Assembly (NCBI GenBank): GCA_910586875.1
Contig: CAJUJI010000030.1
Coordinates: 1-22,323, forward strand
Length of the DNA stretch: 22,323 nucleotides
From: an uncultured Anaerotruncus sp.
Lineage (GTDB): Bacteria; Bacillota; Clostridia; Oscillospirales; Ruminococcaceae
Direction: 5' to 3'
Part shown: positions 1-6,634 of the stretch, piece by piece
Position numbering within the stretch: the first letter of the stretch is position 1
Layout: every line of letters begins with the position of its first letter
Notes under the pieces: model-generated
Databases searched by the model: none
What the model was told of the DNA's origin: nothing
What the model saw: only the letters and a program-made list of their open reading frames with translations
Made by a program: the position numbers and the translations under genes

Positions 1-2
1 CT

Positions 3-392
3 ACTGAAGGAGAAAGCCGCAGTATTTTTTCCAGCCTTCTGGACATTGGTATTTTCATTCGAGACTTATTCGTACCAGATGGCAACTATTTTAACAACCA
101 GCTTTCCAGCCTGAACGACCACATTAACAGCCGGTTTGCAGGACTGGGACAATTGTACCAGATGATCAATCATTTTTTCCAGCAGCTGCAAGATGCACCA
201 ACAGCCAGGCTTGATTTAACCATTCCCAGCAATTTTTTATTCCCTGGCTATCGTGGGACAAAGGTTGATTTTCTGTTGTCTGCGAGACCCTATATTGAGC
301 TTTTGCGCGATGTCCTCAACGCCAGCGCCTGCCTGTTGACGGCGATCATCTGCTATCATAAATTGCGACATTTCTTTACAGAGGGGGAATAA
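3..392 (+). CDS. Partial minor-coat/attachment-like protein of a filamentous phage (C-terminus)
   Basis: The reading frame is open from the left edge of the window, so this is the last 129 residues of a longer protein; its start is outside. A soluble-looking stretch (LFVPDGNYFNNQL, then a helical segment) is followed by a conserved-looking VDF..ARPY block and a hydrophobic segment (about residues 99-120 of this fragment) with basic residues after it, KLRHFF. A long ectodomain ending in one C-terminal membrane anchor is the layout of pIII-type minor coat proteins. The next gene starts 2 nt after the stop, and its ribosome binding site lies within the last codons here, so the two are translated together. 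The role is inferred from position just upstream of a pVI-like protein and a Zot ATPase, the standard inovirus order. No catalytic motif is visible. Confidence 0.7.
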   Translation, partial: TEGESRSIFSSLLDIGIFIRDLFVPDGNYFNNQLSSLNDHINSRFAGLGQLYQMINHFFQQLQDAPTARLDLTIPSNFLFPGYRGTKVDFLLSARPYIELLRDVLNASACLLTAIICYHKLRHFFTEGE

Positions 393-394
393 TT

Positions 395-649
395 TTGATT
401 ATTGAATTCTTCTGCAACCTTTTCTTTTCACTGATTCATTTTTTAATCAATTTATTTCCCAAATTTCCTTCCTTTGCACAATTCAATGTTTCTTTGTCCC
501 CTTTGCTTTATGTGGTGAAATTCGTGAATTTATTTGTGTCTGTTTCCCTTCTCAGCAAATGTCTGATTACAATTCTAATAATCTATAATTTAAAATTCGT
601 ATGGTCTATTTTAATGTGGCTATTGCGTAAGATACCGGGGGTTTCCTAA
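395..649 (+). CDS. Small hydrophobic inovirus protein, pVI-like
   Basis: An 84-residue, almost entirely hydrophobic protein with two or three likely membrane segments (about residues 5-25, 33-52 and 55-76) and a short basic end, LLRKIPGVS. The start is TTG, chosen because GAGGGGG lies 7 nt upstream and no ATG exists near the N-terminus. Its TAA shares one base with the ATG of the Zot gene (TAATG), indicating translational coupling. In filamentous phages a small multi-spanning protein (pVI) is encoded between the pIII gene and the pI/Zot gene and caps the virion end. Size, hydrophobicity and position fit that role, but sequence alone does not prove homology. Confidence 0.65.
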   Translation: MIIEFFCNLFFSLIHFLINLFPKFPSFAQFNVSLSPLLYVVKFVNLFVSVSLLSKCLITILIIYNLKFVWSILMWLLRKIPGVS

Positions 650-1509
650 TGATTGACATGGGCTCTATATTTGGAAAAATGTTTGCACCGGTCGGTGCTT
701 TTTTCGGGCTGCTGTTTAAGCTTGTTTTCGGTGGCTTTTTCGGTCTGGTTGTTGCTGGACTCGTTTATTTTTTCGTGCGGTATCGGTTTAATCCGCTCCG
801 GCTGAATGCAGACGTTTTGCGCCAACCCTATATAAAAAATAAATGGCTCGATCTATTCCGCTGGCTGCTGGTGGACTTTTTAGAACGTGATTTACATAAA
901 GGAGAGTTTAACGAATACGGCTTTACCTTCTATGTCGGCCGGCAAGGAGCTGGAAAAACGATTTCCATGGTGCGCTACCTGGAACTTATTAAAGAACGTT
1001 ATCCAAAGTGCATTATTGTAACCAACTTCGCTTATTATCGTTCTGACCACATCATGACAAGCTGGCGGGACATGTTAACCTTGCGCAATGGTACAGACGG
1101 AATTGTATTCGCAATTGATGAAATTCATTCTGAGTACTCTGCAAAAAGCTGGAACGACATTCCAGAATCGCTGCTCTCTGAGATCTCCCAGCAGCGCAAA
1201 CAACGGGTGAAGATCGTTGCAACCGCTCAGTTTTTTACACGGGTTGCAAAGCCTCTGCGCGAGCAGGCAGCAACGGTTGTCAGTTGCAGCACCTTTGCCG
1301 GACGTTTGACCAAAAATCGCGAATATGACGCACTCCGATATGCTATGGTGATAGAAAATCCAGTTGCTGTAAAACGCAAAGTGCGACCCTTGCGCAAGTC
1401 CAGCTTTGTGCAATCGGACGCCCTGCGCGCCTGCTATGACACCTTCGAGAAAATCCGCAGGATGGAAAAAATTCAATTTTCTCCGCGCAAGGACCGCAAC
1501 GACACATAA
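649..1509 (+). CDS. Zonular occludens toxin-like (Zot/pI) phage assembly ATPase
   Basis: 286 residues. The P-loop is GRQGAGKT (residues 97-104), a Walker B-like strand IVFAIDE lies near 152-158, and a sensor-like segment (QRVKIVATAQFF) follows, together the core of the Zot/pI family (PF05707). pI ATPases drive extrusion of filamentous virions through the host membrane. The predicted membrane segment is at the N-terminus (about residues 12-44, very rich in Phe, Gly, Leu and Val), ahead of the ATPase domain; in M13 pI the membrane span follows the ATPase domain. The C-terminus is strongly basic (KRKVRPLRKSS). The ATG overlaps the preceding stop, with a G-rich ribosome binding site (about 636-641). 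A terminator lies 4 nt after the stop codon, so this is the last gene of its operon. Family assignment is confident; membrane orientation is inferred. Confidence 0.9.
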   Translation: MIDMGSIFGKMFAPVGAFFGLLFKLVFGGFFGLVVAGLVYFFVRYRFNPLRLNADVLRQPYIKNKWLDLFRWLLVDFLERDLHKGEFNEYGFTFYVGRQGAGKTISMVRYLELIKERYPKCIIVTNFAYYRSDHIMTSWRDMLTLRNGTDGIVFAIDEIHSEYSAKSWNDIPESLLSEISQQRKQRVKIVATAQFFTRVAKPLREQAATVVSCSTFAGRLTKNREYDALRYAMVIENPVAVKRKVRPLRKSSFVQSDALRACYDTFEKIRRMEKIQFSPRKDRNDT

Positions 1510-1513
1510 AGCA

Positions 1514-1537
1514 AAAAGACCGCCGAAGCGGTCTTTT
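1514..1537. terminator. Bidirectional rho-independent terminator after the Zot gene
   Basis: The arms AAAAGACCGC (1514-1523) and GCGGTCTTTT (1528-1537) pair perfectly over 10 bp around a CGAA tetraloop. There is a T-run on the plus strand and one on the minus strand, so it can serve both the Zot operon and the convergent small gene ending at 1541. Confidence 0.93.
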
Positions 1538-1540
1538 CTT

Positions 1541-1768
1541 TTATTTGCTGTCGCATAGCTGTACCCAATATTCCGGCGTTTTATCCCAAAGCTGGTGCCG
1601 AATATCAAATTCCGCTGTAATTTCGGATTCTACAACAGGGCATGTTATACCTTTGATTTCTTTTAGGCGGACGCGCTTTTCTATGCGCTCTAATTTTTGT
1701 GTTGTGTAATTGTAGCGGTAGTCTCTTGTTGTTCGTGGGTAGATTTTGCTATAAATTGCTTCTTCCAT
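1541..1768 (-). CDS. Small hypothetical protein, 75 aa
   Basis: A charged, soluble protein with no membrane segment or signal peptide. The N-terminal half is rich in Arg, Lys and Tyr; the second half carries CPVVESEITAEFD and ends WVQLCDSK. The start is supported by AAAGGAA about 9 nt upstream of the ATG. The gene converges on the Zot operon and shares its terminator. About 16 nt upstream lies the end of another minus-strand frame (1785), so the two probably formed one operon. I do not recognise the family. A small regulatory or accessory phage gene is possible, but nothing in the sequence shows a function. Confidence 0.6.
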   Translation of the reverse strand: MEEAIYSKIYPRTTRDYRYNYTTQKLERIEKRVRLKEIKGITCPVVESEITAEFDIRHQLWDKTPEYWVQLCDSK

Positions 1769-1784
1769 TGCACAAATTCCTTTC

Positions 1785-2022
1785 TTAGAGATTTATACTT
1801 TCAGGTTCCTGTCCCAAAAAGTACGCGAGTGGTTCTAAAACCTCATTGATTCCTTGCAGGAATTTTTCTCTTTCCGCTTTTGTGAGGAAATCGGGCTGAT
1901 ATTTTCCCTGTTTTATTTCCCCAATTGTGCAATCTGCGTCTCTGATTCTTTGCAAAAGGCAATTTATAGTCTTTTACCCATACAAAGCATTCAATTTGTA
2001 ACTGTTTTGTAATCTGTGAAAA
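1785..2022 (-). pseudogene. Decayed or frameshifted minus-strand gene
   Basis: Two overlapping minus-strand frames read like parts of one protein. One, open from about 2022, contains KQLQIECFVWVKDYKLPFAK. The other, ending in TAA at 1785-1787, contains RIRDADCTIGEIKQGKY, then LTKAEREKFLQGINEVLEPL. A single indel near position 1950 would join them. Neither frame has an ATG or a credible ribosome binding site, and a stop (TAG, 2023-2025) precedes the upstream frame, so the gene seems to lack its 5' end, perhaps lost when the neighbouring transposase arrived. Alternatively the downstream frame alone could be a 56-residue gene starting at TTG 1955. The family is not recognised. This fills most of the otherwise empty stretch between 1769 and 2105. 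Confidence 0.35.
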
Positions 2023-2052
2023 CTATTGATTTTCTGCGCGGGATATGGCACA

Positions 2053-2072
2053 GGAGGCTTGTGGTAAGCTCC
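2053..2072 (+). promoter_or_regulatory. Hairpin upstream of the transposase gene
   Basis: GGAGGCTT (2053-2060) can pair with AAGCTCC (2066-2072) around GTGGT, with one bulged G. It contains an AGGAGG ribosome-binding-like sequence and ends about 33 nt before the transposase start. Such a structure could dampen transposase translation or be part of a transposon end. The function is unproven. Confidence 0.3.
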
Positions 2073-2105
2073 GCCTCAAATGCAACAATTTAAACGATAT
2101 AGCAG

Positions 2106-3164
2106 GTGTTTTATGTGGCTGACAAGAAGGCTTTCCGGCATTTAAAGTATTCAGACAGGATCAAGCTGGAGGCGCTACATAGGGTTAGGAGACCAGTTAA
2201 AGAGATTGCACAGGTGTTAGGCTGCTCTATCAGTACGATCTATCGGGAACTAAAGCGAGGACATTATGAAAGGCTGGGCAAAAACTGGGAAGCCATAGAT
2301 TCTTACAGTGCGGACATTGCGCAGAATGATTATGATTATAAAGCGACTATAAAGGGTGCACCGCTTAAAATTGCAGATGATTTTAAGTTTTTATCGTACG
2401 TTGAGCAGAAAATCCTGGAGGAGCATTACTCACCAGCGGCCGTATTGGGAGAAATCCAGGCTAAGAATTTACGGTTTCGCACCTCCATTTGTGTTAAGAC
2501 ATTGTACAATTACATTGACCAACAGATATTCTTGCAGGTCACGAACCAGCACTTACTACATAAAAGGCAGCATAAGCGCCTTTATCGTAAGGTCCATTCC
2601 TACCGCATAAAAAATCCCCTATGCACCAGCATAGAGGAACGCCCCGCAGTGGCAGGTAAACGTGAGACTATAGGCCATTGGGAAATGGACACGGTAATAG
2701 GAAAAGCAAAAGGACAAGGCCAGGCGCTTTTAGTTTTAACGGAGCGTGCTACCCGTCAGGAGCTTATCTTGAAATTAAAGCACAAAACAGCAAAAGAAGT
2801 AATAGCCGCTTTAAATAGACTGGAACGCCGTTATGGAAAGTGCTTCCGGCAGCTCTTTCAAACTATTACGGTTGATAACGGAGCGGAATTTATGGATTGT
2901 GCCGGAATGGAACGTTCCTGCCGTATAAAGACACCACGCACAAAAATTTATTATTGTCATCCCTATTCCAGCTGGGAGCGCGGTTCTAATGAGAATGCGA
3001 ACCGCCTAATACGCCGTTTCATTCCCAAGGGTACCGCGATTGAAAATTACAGTACTGAAGAAATTCAGCAAATAGAAGATTGGATTAACCACTATCCCCG
3101 CAAGATTTTAAACTATCGTTGTTCTGATGCTCTTTTCAGGGAGCATTTGCAAAAATTATTATGA
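2106..3164 (+). CDS. IS30-family DDE transposase
   Basis: 352 residues if translation starts at GTG 2106; GTG 2115 is an alternative, and an in-frame TAG at 2100-2102 excludes anything longer. The N-terminal helix-turn-helix (about residues 16-50, KEIAQVLGCSISTIYREL) is the IS30 DNA-binding type. The catalytic core shows MDTVIG (D195), TVDNGAEF (D257) and SSWERGSNEN (E291), with 33 residues between the second Asp and the Glu, the spacing of IS30 enzymes. Length and motifs indicate an intact enzyme. Clear IS30-type terminal inverted repeats and a target duplication are not evident nearby. The stop overlaps the start of the next frame (ATGA), which is unusual for a simple insertion sequence and suggests the gene may be cargo of a larger element, perhaps the adjoining inovirus. 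IS30-like transposases are known in some Spiroplasma filamentous phages. Confidence 0.93.
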   Translation: MFYVADKKAFRHLKYSDRIKLEALHRVRRPVKEIAQVLGCSISTIYRELKRGHYERLGKNWEAIDSYSADIAQNDYDYKATIKGAPLKIADDFKFLSYVEQKILEEHYSPAAVLGEIQAKNLRFRTSICVKTLYNYIDQQIFLQVTNQHLLHKRQHKRLYRKVHSYRIKNPLCTSIEERPAVAGKRETIGHWEMDTVIGKAKGQGQALLVLTERATRQELILKLKHKTAKEVIAALNRLERRYGKCFRQLFQTITVDNGAEFMDCAGMERSCRIKTPRTKIYYCHPYSSWERGSNENANRLIRRFIPKGTAIENYSTEEIQQIEDWINHYPRKILNYRCSDALFREHLQKLL

Positions 3165-3178
3165 GGACGTGTTTTGAA

Positions 3179-3676
3179 ATGACGGACTTACCACGGATTG
3201 ACCTTGAAGCGCCTTTAAAAACTGTTTTCTTACCCATTTTTTTAAAGGTTGTTTTGCCTTTTGTTTTACTTATCCTTATTTTCTCAATATTTAGAGTTAT
3301 TTTTCGCATGGTTTTAAAACGTTCCCCAACGGCGGCTAAAATCGTTGATGTTTTAATCTGTCTTGTATTTTTAGTGAACTGTGGTTTAATTGCTCCAATA
3401 GTCATAAAATCGGTAAAGAATTTTACCATTCCGGACGAAGCGTATGATATTGCTGTAAACGCTGACGGGACACCTTACGAATTTACCGACCCATTCGACC
3501 CCGAAAATTATCCAGATGTTGCGTCTAATGTTGAGTTTACAGATCCGTTTGATCCTGAACGCTTTAAAGATATGGTTACAAATCCTGACGGGACGCCTTA
3601 TGAATTTACAGATCCTTTTGGCTCTAGTGATTCCAGTGATGTAGATAGTTCCAGTAGCTCCAGCGAGACGGAATAA
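3179..3676 (+). CDS. Two-TM protein with repeated DGTPYEFTDPF motif and Ser/Asp tail
   Basis: 165 residues from ATG 3179, which has GAGGA about 10 nt upstream. An earlier ATG at 3161 overlaps the transposase stop as ATGA but lacks a ribosome binding site. Two hydrophobic segments (about residues 15-43 and 54-76) are followed by an acidic tail with three related units: DGTPYEFTDPFDPENYPD, then VEFTDPFDPERFKDM, then DGTPYEFTDPF, closing with a low-complexity Ser/Asp/Glu stretch. The repeat is also visible in the DNA (about 3461-3505, 3533-3560, 3592-3620). The two-TM-plus-exposed-tail layout suggests a surface or membrane-associated protein, but I do not recognise the family. Overlap with the transposase suggests co-expression. 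It may belong to the inovirus-like element or be separate cargo. Confidence 0.75.
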   Translation: MTDLPRIDLEAPLKTVFLPIFLKVVLPFVLLILIFSIFRVIFRMVLKRSPTAAKIVDVLICLVFLVNCGLIAPIVIKSVKNFTIPDEAYDIAVNADGTPYEFTDPFDPENYPDVASNVEFTDPFDPERFKDMVTNPDGTPYEFTDPFGSSDSSDVDSSSSSSETE

Positions 3677-3699
3677 TTTATTTTGGCTTTTGATATAAG

Positions 3700-3747
3700 A
3701 AAAAGGACAGTGTTATCGCCTGTTTCGGGAATAACATTGTCCTTTTT
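3700..3747. terminator. Bidirectional terminator between the island and the thioesterase
   Basis: AAAAAGGACAGTGTTAT (3700-3716) pairs with ATAACATTGTCCTTTTT (3731-3747): a 17-bp stem with one G-T wobble and a 14-nt loop. There are T-runs on both strands, so it can end both the island operon and the leftward parA-parB-thioesterase operon. The AT-rich stretch 3748-3836 holds no gene. Confidence 0.9.
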
Positions 3748-3836
3748 GCTAAGTTTTTATTTCTAATTTAGTAACTTTAGATGAATTTTCTTATTTTAGT
3801 AATTTTTTTCGCAATATTACTTGCAATTCACCAAAT

Positions 3837-4571
3837 TTATTGAAATTTTATTTCCGCCCCAAAACAGCGCCCGTCTTCTACCTTTCCGCCAACATAATAA
3901 GCCAGCCCCTTTTCATCCATCTGGATTACCTCCAGCTCGATAACCTGTCCCAGCTTGGCCTCCTTTTGATATAGAATCCCAAATTCTTCCAATTCATGCT
4001 GCAAGGTCACTTCGGTTGGCAGCGCGTCATAAATCATATTCGCATAAATCGCATTGTTTACATGTCCATTATAATCCAAATCACTATATTTCACCTGCCG
4101 CATATGCAACGTTCCATCCTGTGCAGGCTTTCTAATCCGATAGCCTGTGATAGATTCCCCATCATTCGGCGTCATTTCCAGACCATACACCTGAAATACC
4201 GAAGGGCGCAAAATCCTGTGCTCTTCCGGCTCCACCAGCAACCATGCAATGCTGACTTCTATCAGCTTTTCCCCTGCTGCGCTTTTAAAAATGGTATCTC
4301 GAATAAACTGCGCACCTTTTGGCTGCTTTGGAATGGTGACCAATTGCAGCTGTTCATCAAATTCTGGCCGGCGATTAACCGTCACCTTCATCTTGGAAAC
4401 CAGAAATACCATGCCATCCTCATACAACCGTTTATAACCTAACCCCAGTTCGGCCAGATGATAGCTTCCCATCTGCTGTGCATGGCGCATAATATTTGCC
4501 AGGGTCATCCGACGCTGGATATCGCACTCCGGCTCGATGACCGCCAGCGAGCGCGTACAGGTTAATGCCAT
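3837..4571 (-). CDS. Acyl-ACP thioesterase
   Basis: 244 residues, a double hot-dog thioesterase of the FatA/FatB-like family (PF01643) that would release fatty acids from acyl carrier protein in the cytoplasm. The C-terminal hot-dog carries YSDLDYNGHVNNAIY (about residues 162-176), the conserved D-x-N-x-H-V-N-N block with catalytic Asn and His candidates N168 and H170. The N-terminal repeat is present (LANIMRHAQQMGSYHL). I chose ATG 4571 because GGAG lies 9 nt upstream; an in-frame TTG at 4577 would sit too close to it. It starts 12 nt after parB, so it is probably cotranscribed with parA-parB. Substrate chain length cannot be read from the sequence. Confidence 0.9.
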   Translation of the reverse strand: MALTCTRSLAVIEPECDIQRRMTLANIMRHAQQMGSYHLAELGLGYKRLYEDGMVFLVSKMKVTVNRRPEFDEQLQLVTIPKQPKGAQFIRDTIFKSAAGEKLIEVSIAWLLVEPEEHRILRPSVFQVYGLEMTPNDGESITGYRIRKPAQDGTLHMRQVKYSDLDYNGHVNNAIYANMIYDALPTEVTLQHELEEFGILYQKEAKLGQVIELEVIQMDEKGLAYYVGGKVEDGRCFGAEIKFQ

Positions 4572-4583
4572 TATCAATCTCTC

Positions 4584-5453
4584 CTATTCTGCTTCCTTAT
4601 CCAAAAGTCCCACAATCGTCTTTAAATCGTCCTCATCGTAAAATTCGATCACCAAACGCCCCTTGCTGCCTTCCCCTTCCACCTTCACCTTGCGCGCAAG
4701 TGTCTGACTAAGCGCGAGCTGCACCTCGGTAAAATAGCTGTTGTCCCACGCAACAGCACGAGCCGGCGGTTGTTTTTCCAGTTTTTCCCCCTGCTTTATC
4801 CGCTTAATCAAGCCCTCTACCTGGCGCACCGAAAGTCCGCGCTTTACAATCTCAAGTGCCAACTGACGAATGGCGTCGTCATCCTCCAACGAGAGCAGCG
4901 CCCTCGCATGTCCAGAAGAAATTTTGCCGCTTTCCACCAGCTGCTGCACTTCCTCTGGCAACCGTAGCAGCCGCATTGCGTTCGTTACTACCGGGCGCGA
5001 CTTCCCTACCCGTGTGGAAACCTGCTCCTGCGTCAGCCCAAATTTCTCCATCAAATCGCGAAAACCGCGCGCTTCTTCCAACGGATTCAGGTCCTCGCGC
5101 TGCAAATTTTCAATCAGTGCGAGCTCCATCGTCTGAAGGTCGGTCAGCTCCTTGACAATGACAGGGACTTCTGAAAGTCCCGCCATGCGAGCTGCCCTCC
5201 AGCGCCGTTCGCCCGCCACCAGCTGATAAACACCATCCGGCAACGGCCGCACCACCAATGGCTGAAGGACCCCATACTCCCGTATGGAATCTGCCAGATC
5301 CGACAGAGCGGCAGCATCAAATTGCTTGCGAGGTTGGTCTCTATTCGGCTCAATTTCATTGATTGCCAACACCGAAGTGGAAGCCGTGTCTGTTCCATTA
5401 TCTACAAATAACGCTTCTAGGCCCTTGCCCAGTCCACCTCTTGCCTTTGCCAA
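4584..5453 (-). CDS. parB: Chromosome-partitioning protein ParB (Spo0J)
   Basis: 289 residues. It binds parS and spreads along DNA as a CTP-dependent clamp, loading condensin and working with ParA in origin segregation. An N-terminal GLGKGLEALF motif (ParA-interaction type) is followed by the CTP-binding box GERRWRA (81-87), the second box ENLQRE (115-120), the helix-turn-helix with VGKSRPVVTNAMRLL (about 149-163), and a C-terminal dimerisation segment rich in Asp and Glu. R153 and A159 match the parS-reading state of the family, in contrast to the paralogue at 6635-7462. The start is TTG, with AGGAGG 7 nt upstream, 11 nt after parA. Three canonical parS sites occur in this window. Confidence 0.95.
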   Translation of the reverse strand: MAKARGGLGKGLEALFVDNGTDTASTSVLAINEIEPNRDQPRKQFDAAALSDLADSIREYGVLQPLVVRPLPDGVYQLVAGERRWRAARMAGLSEVPVIVKELTDLQTMELALIENLQREDLNPLEEARGFRDLMEKFGLTQEQVSTRVGKSRPVVTNAMRLLRLPEEVQQLVESGKISSGHARALLSLEDDDAIRQLALEIVKRGLSVRQVEGLIKRIKQGEKLEKQPPARAVAWDNSYFTEVQLALSQTLARKVKVEGEGSKGRLVIEFYDEDDLKTIVGLLDKEAE

Positions 5454-5464
5454 GCTGTTTCCTC

Positions 5465-6244
5465 CTATTTTTTCGGCCTCAGGTTATTCTTCTTCAAAAA
5501 TTCTATTGCGAGTTCCTCATAAGCCATACAGCCCTTTGACGCACGATCATAATACATCACGGGTTGTCCATAGCTGGGAGCCTCCGACAAACGCACATTC
5601 CGTGGAATTACCGTGCGGTAAATCTTCTGCGGGAAATATTTTTTCAGCTCCTCCACCACCTGAACGGTCAAATTCAAGCGGCTGTCATACATGGTCAACA
5701 GTACCCCTTCAATTTCAATGTTGGGGTTATACAGCCGTTTGACCTGCCGCAAGGTAGACATCAGCTGAGAAAGTCCCTCCAACGCATAATATTCACATTG
5801 AATGGGAATTAGAAGCGTATCACAAGCAGCAAACGCATTCAATGGAATAATCCCCAGCGATGGCGGACAATCTATCATCACAAAATCATATCGCTGTTTT
5901 ACCTTCACCAACGCATTTTTCATGCGCAGAGCACGGCCCTCCATCTCAACAAGCTCGATCTCGGCACCAGCTAAATCAATATTCGAGGGCAGCACGTCCA
6001 CATTTTCAAACGGTGTATGTACGATAATCTGTTCCGCAGGCGTGTCTGCGGTCAATAAATCATAGCTACAAAGCTTTAGCCCACGCTTATTGACCCCTAA
6101 TCCCGAGGTGGAGTTTCCCTGCGGATCGATATCCACTAACAGCATCTTAAACCCCTTTGCGCCCAATGCCGCCGTCAAATTCACCGCAGAAGTTGTTTTT
6201 CCAACGCCACCCTTCTGGTTTGCTATCGCAATCACCTTTCCCAT
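5465..6244 (-). CDS. parA: Chromosome-partitioning ATPase ParA (Soj)
   Basis: 259 residues. A deviant Walker A, KGGVGKTT (11-18), plus LLVDIDPQGN and FVMIDCPPSLG define a ParA/MinD-type ATPase without an N-terminal DNA-binding domain, the chromosomal Soj form. It binds DNA when ATP-bound and is cycled by ParB; in Bacillus it also regulates DnaA. GGAGGGC lies upstream of the ATG. Its own promoter (6342-6370) and two parS sites (6411-6453) lie upstream, and parB follows after 11 nt. Confidence 0.96.
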   Translation of the reverse strand: MGKVIAIANQKGGVGKTTSAVNLTAALGAKGFKMLLVDIDPQGNSTSGLGVNKRGLKLCSYDLLTADTPAEQIIVHTPFENVDVLPSNIDLAGAEIELVEMEGRALRMKNALVKVKQRYDFVMIDCPPSLGIIPLNAFAACDTLLIPIQCEYYALEGLSQLMSTLRQVKRLYNPNIEIEGVLLTMYDSRLNLTVQVVEELKKYFPQKIYRTVIPRNVRLSEAPSYGQPVMYYDRASKGCMAYEELAIEFLKKNNLRPKK

Positions 6245-6341
6245 GATAGGCTGCCCTCCATTTTGTCGATTGTTCCCAATTTACTCCAACCATTAGATTG
6301 AATCCAACAAAATCGAATAGCCAGAGTATCTTATTTTCTTT

Positions 6342-6370
6342 AGTATACCACAAAGTTCCCCCTTTGTTAA
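6342..6370 (-). promoter_or_regulatory. Promoter of parA-parB-thioesterase
   Basis: On the minus strand, TTAACA (6370-6365), a 17-nt spacer and TATACT (6347-6342) form a near-ideal housekeeping sigma-factor promoter. It lies about 100 nt upstream of the parA ATG and 40 nt downstream of the first parS site, so ParB bound there could affect it. Confidence 0.75.
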
Positions 6371-6410
6371 GAGTTATTCCCGTAATTTCGCAAATTTCCA
6401 GCAAATTTTA

Positions 6411-6426
6411 TGTTTCACGTGAAACT
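6411..6426. promoter_or_regulatory. parS: parS site 1 (15/16)
   Basis: TGTTTCACGTGAAACT matches the bacterial parS palindrome TGTTTCACGTGAAACA except for the last base. It lies directly upstream of the parA promoter and 11 nt from the second site. Confidence 0.9.
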
Positions 6427-6437
6427 TTTCCTGCCAA

Positions 6438-6453
6438 TGTTTCACGTGAAACA
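6438..6453. promoter_or_regulatory. parS: parS site 2 (perfect)
   Basis: TGTTTCACGTGAAACA, a perfect 16-bp palindrome identical to the Bacillus consensus. With the site at 6411 it forms a tandem ParB loading point between noc and parA. Confidence 0.95.
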
Positions 6454-6520
6454 CCACTGCACACAAACTAGCCTCGCTATTTGCATCATCCCCCTCCCCT
6501 AACTCCTATCGTGACCGATT

Positions 6521-6565
6521 CCCTGACGCAACAAAGCCGCCCTTTCGGACGGCCTTGTTGCAGGG
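6521..6565. terminator. Long hairpin downstream of noc, probable terminator
   Basis: CCCTG pairs with CAGGG at the base, and CAACAAAGCCGCCC (6529-6542) pairs with GGACGGCCTTGTTG (6547-6560) with two mismatches around a TTTC loop. It sits about 70 nt after the noc stop and upstream of the parS pair. Neither strand has a strong T-run, so it may be an imperfect terminator or a transcript-end structure. Confidence 0.55.
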
Positions 6566-6634
6566 AAACGTATATTTATTTTTACCAATCCGCGCGGTAC
6601 ATCCACGCTGTGGGTTGGTTCCAAATGAATTGTT

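Noticed and set aside
1075..1608. Long open frame on the minus strand across the Zot gene
   Set aside because: It is a shadow of the Zot gene: it crosses a perfect terminator and has no recognisable domain.
3767..3806. Two near-identical 12-mers (TTTAGTAACTTT and TTTAGTAATTTT) near the island edge
   Set aside because: The region is very AT-rich, so short matches are expected by chance; no sign of an attachment site or element end.
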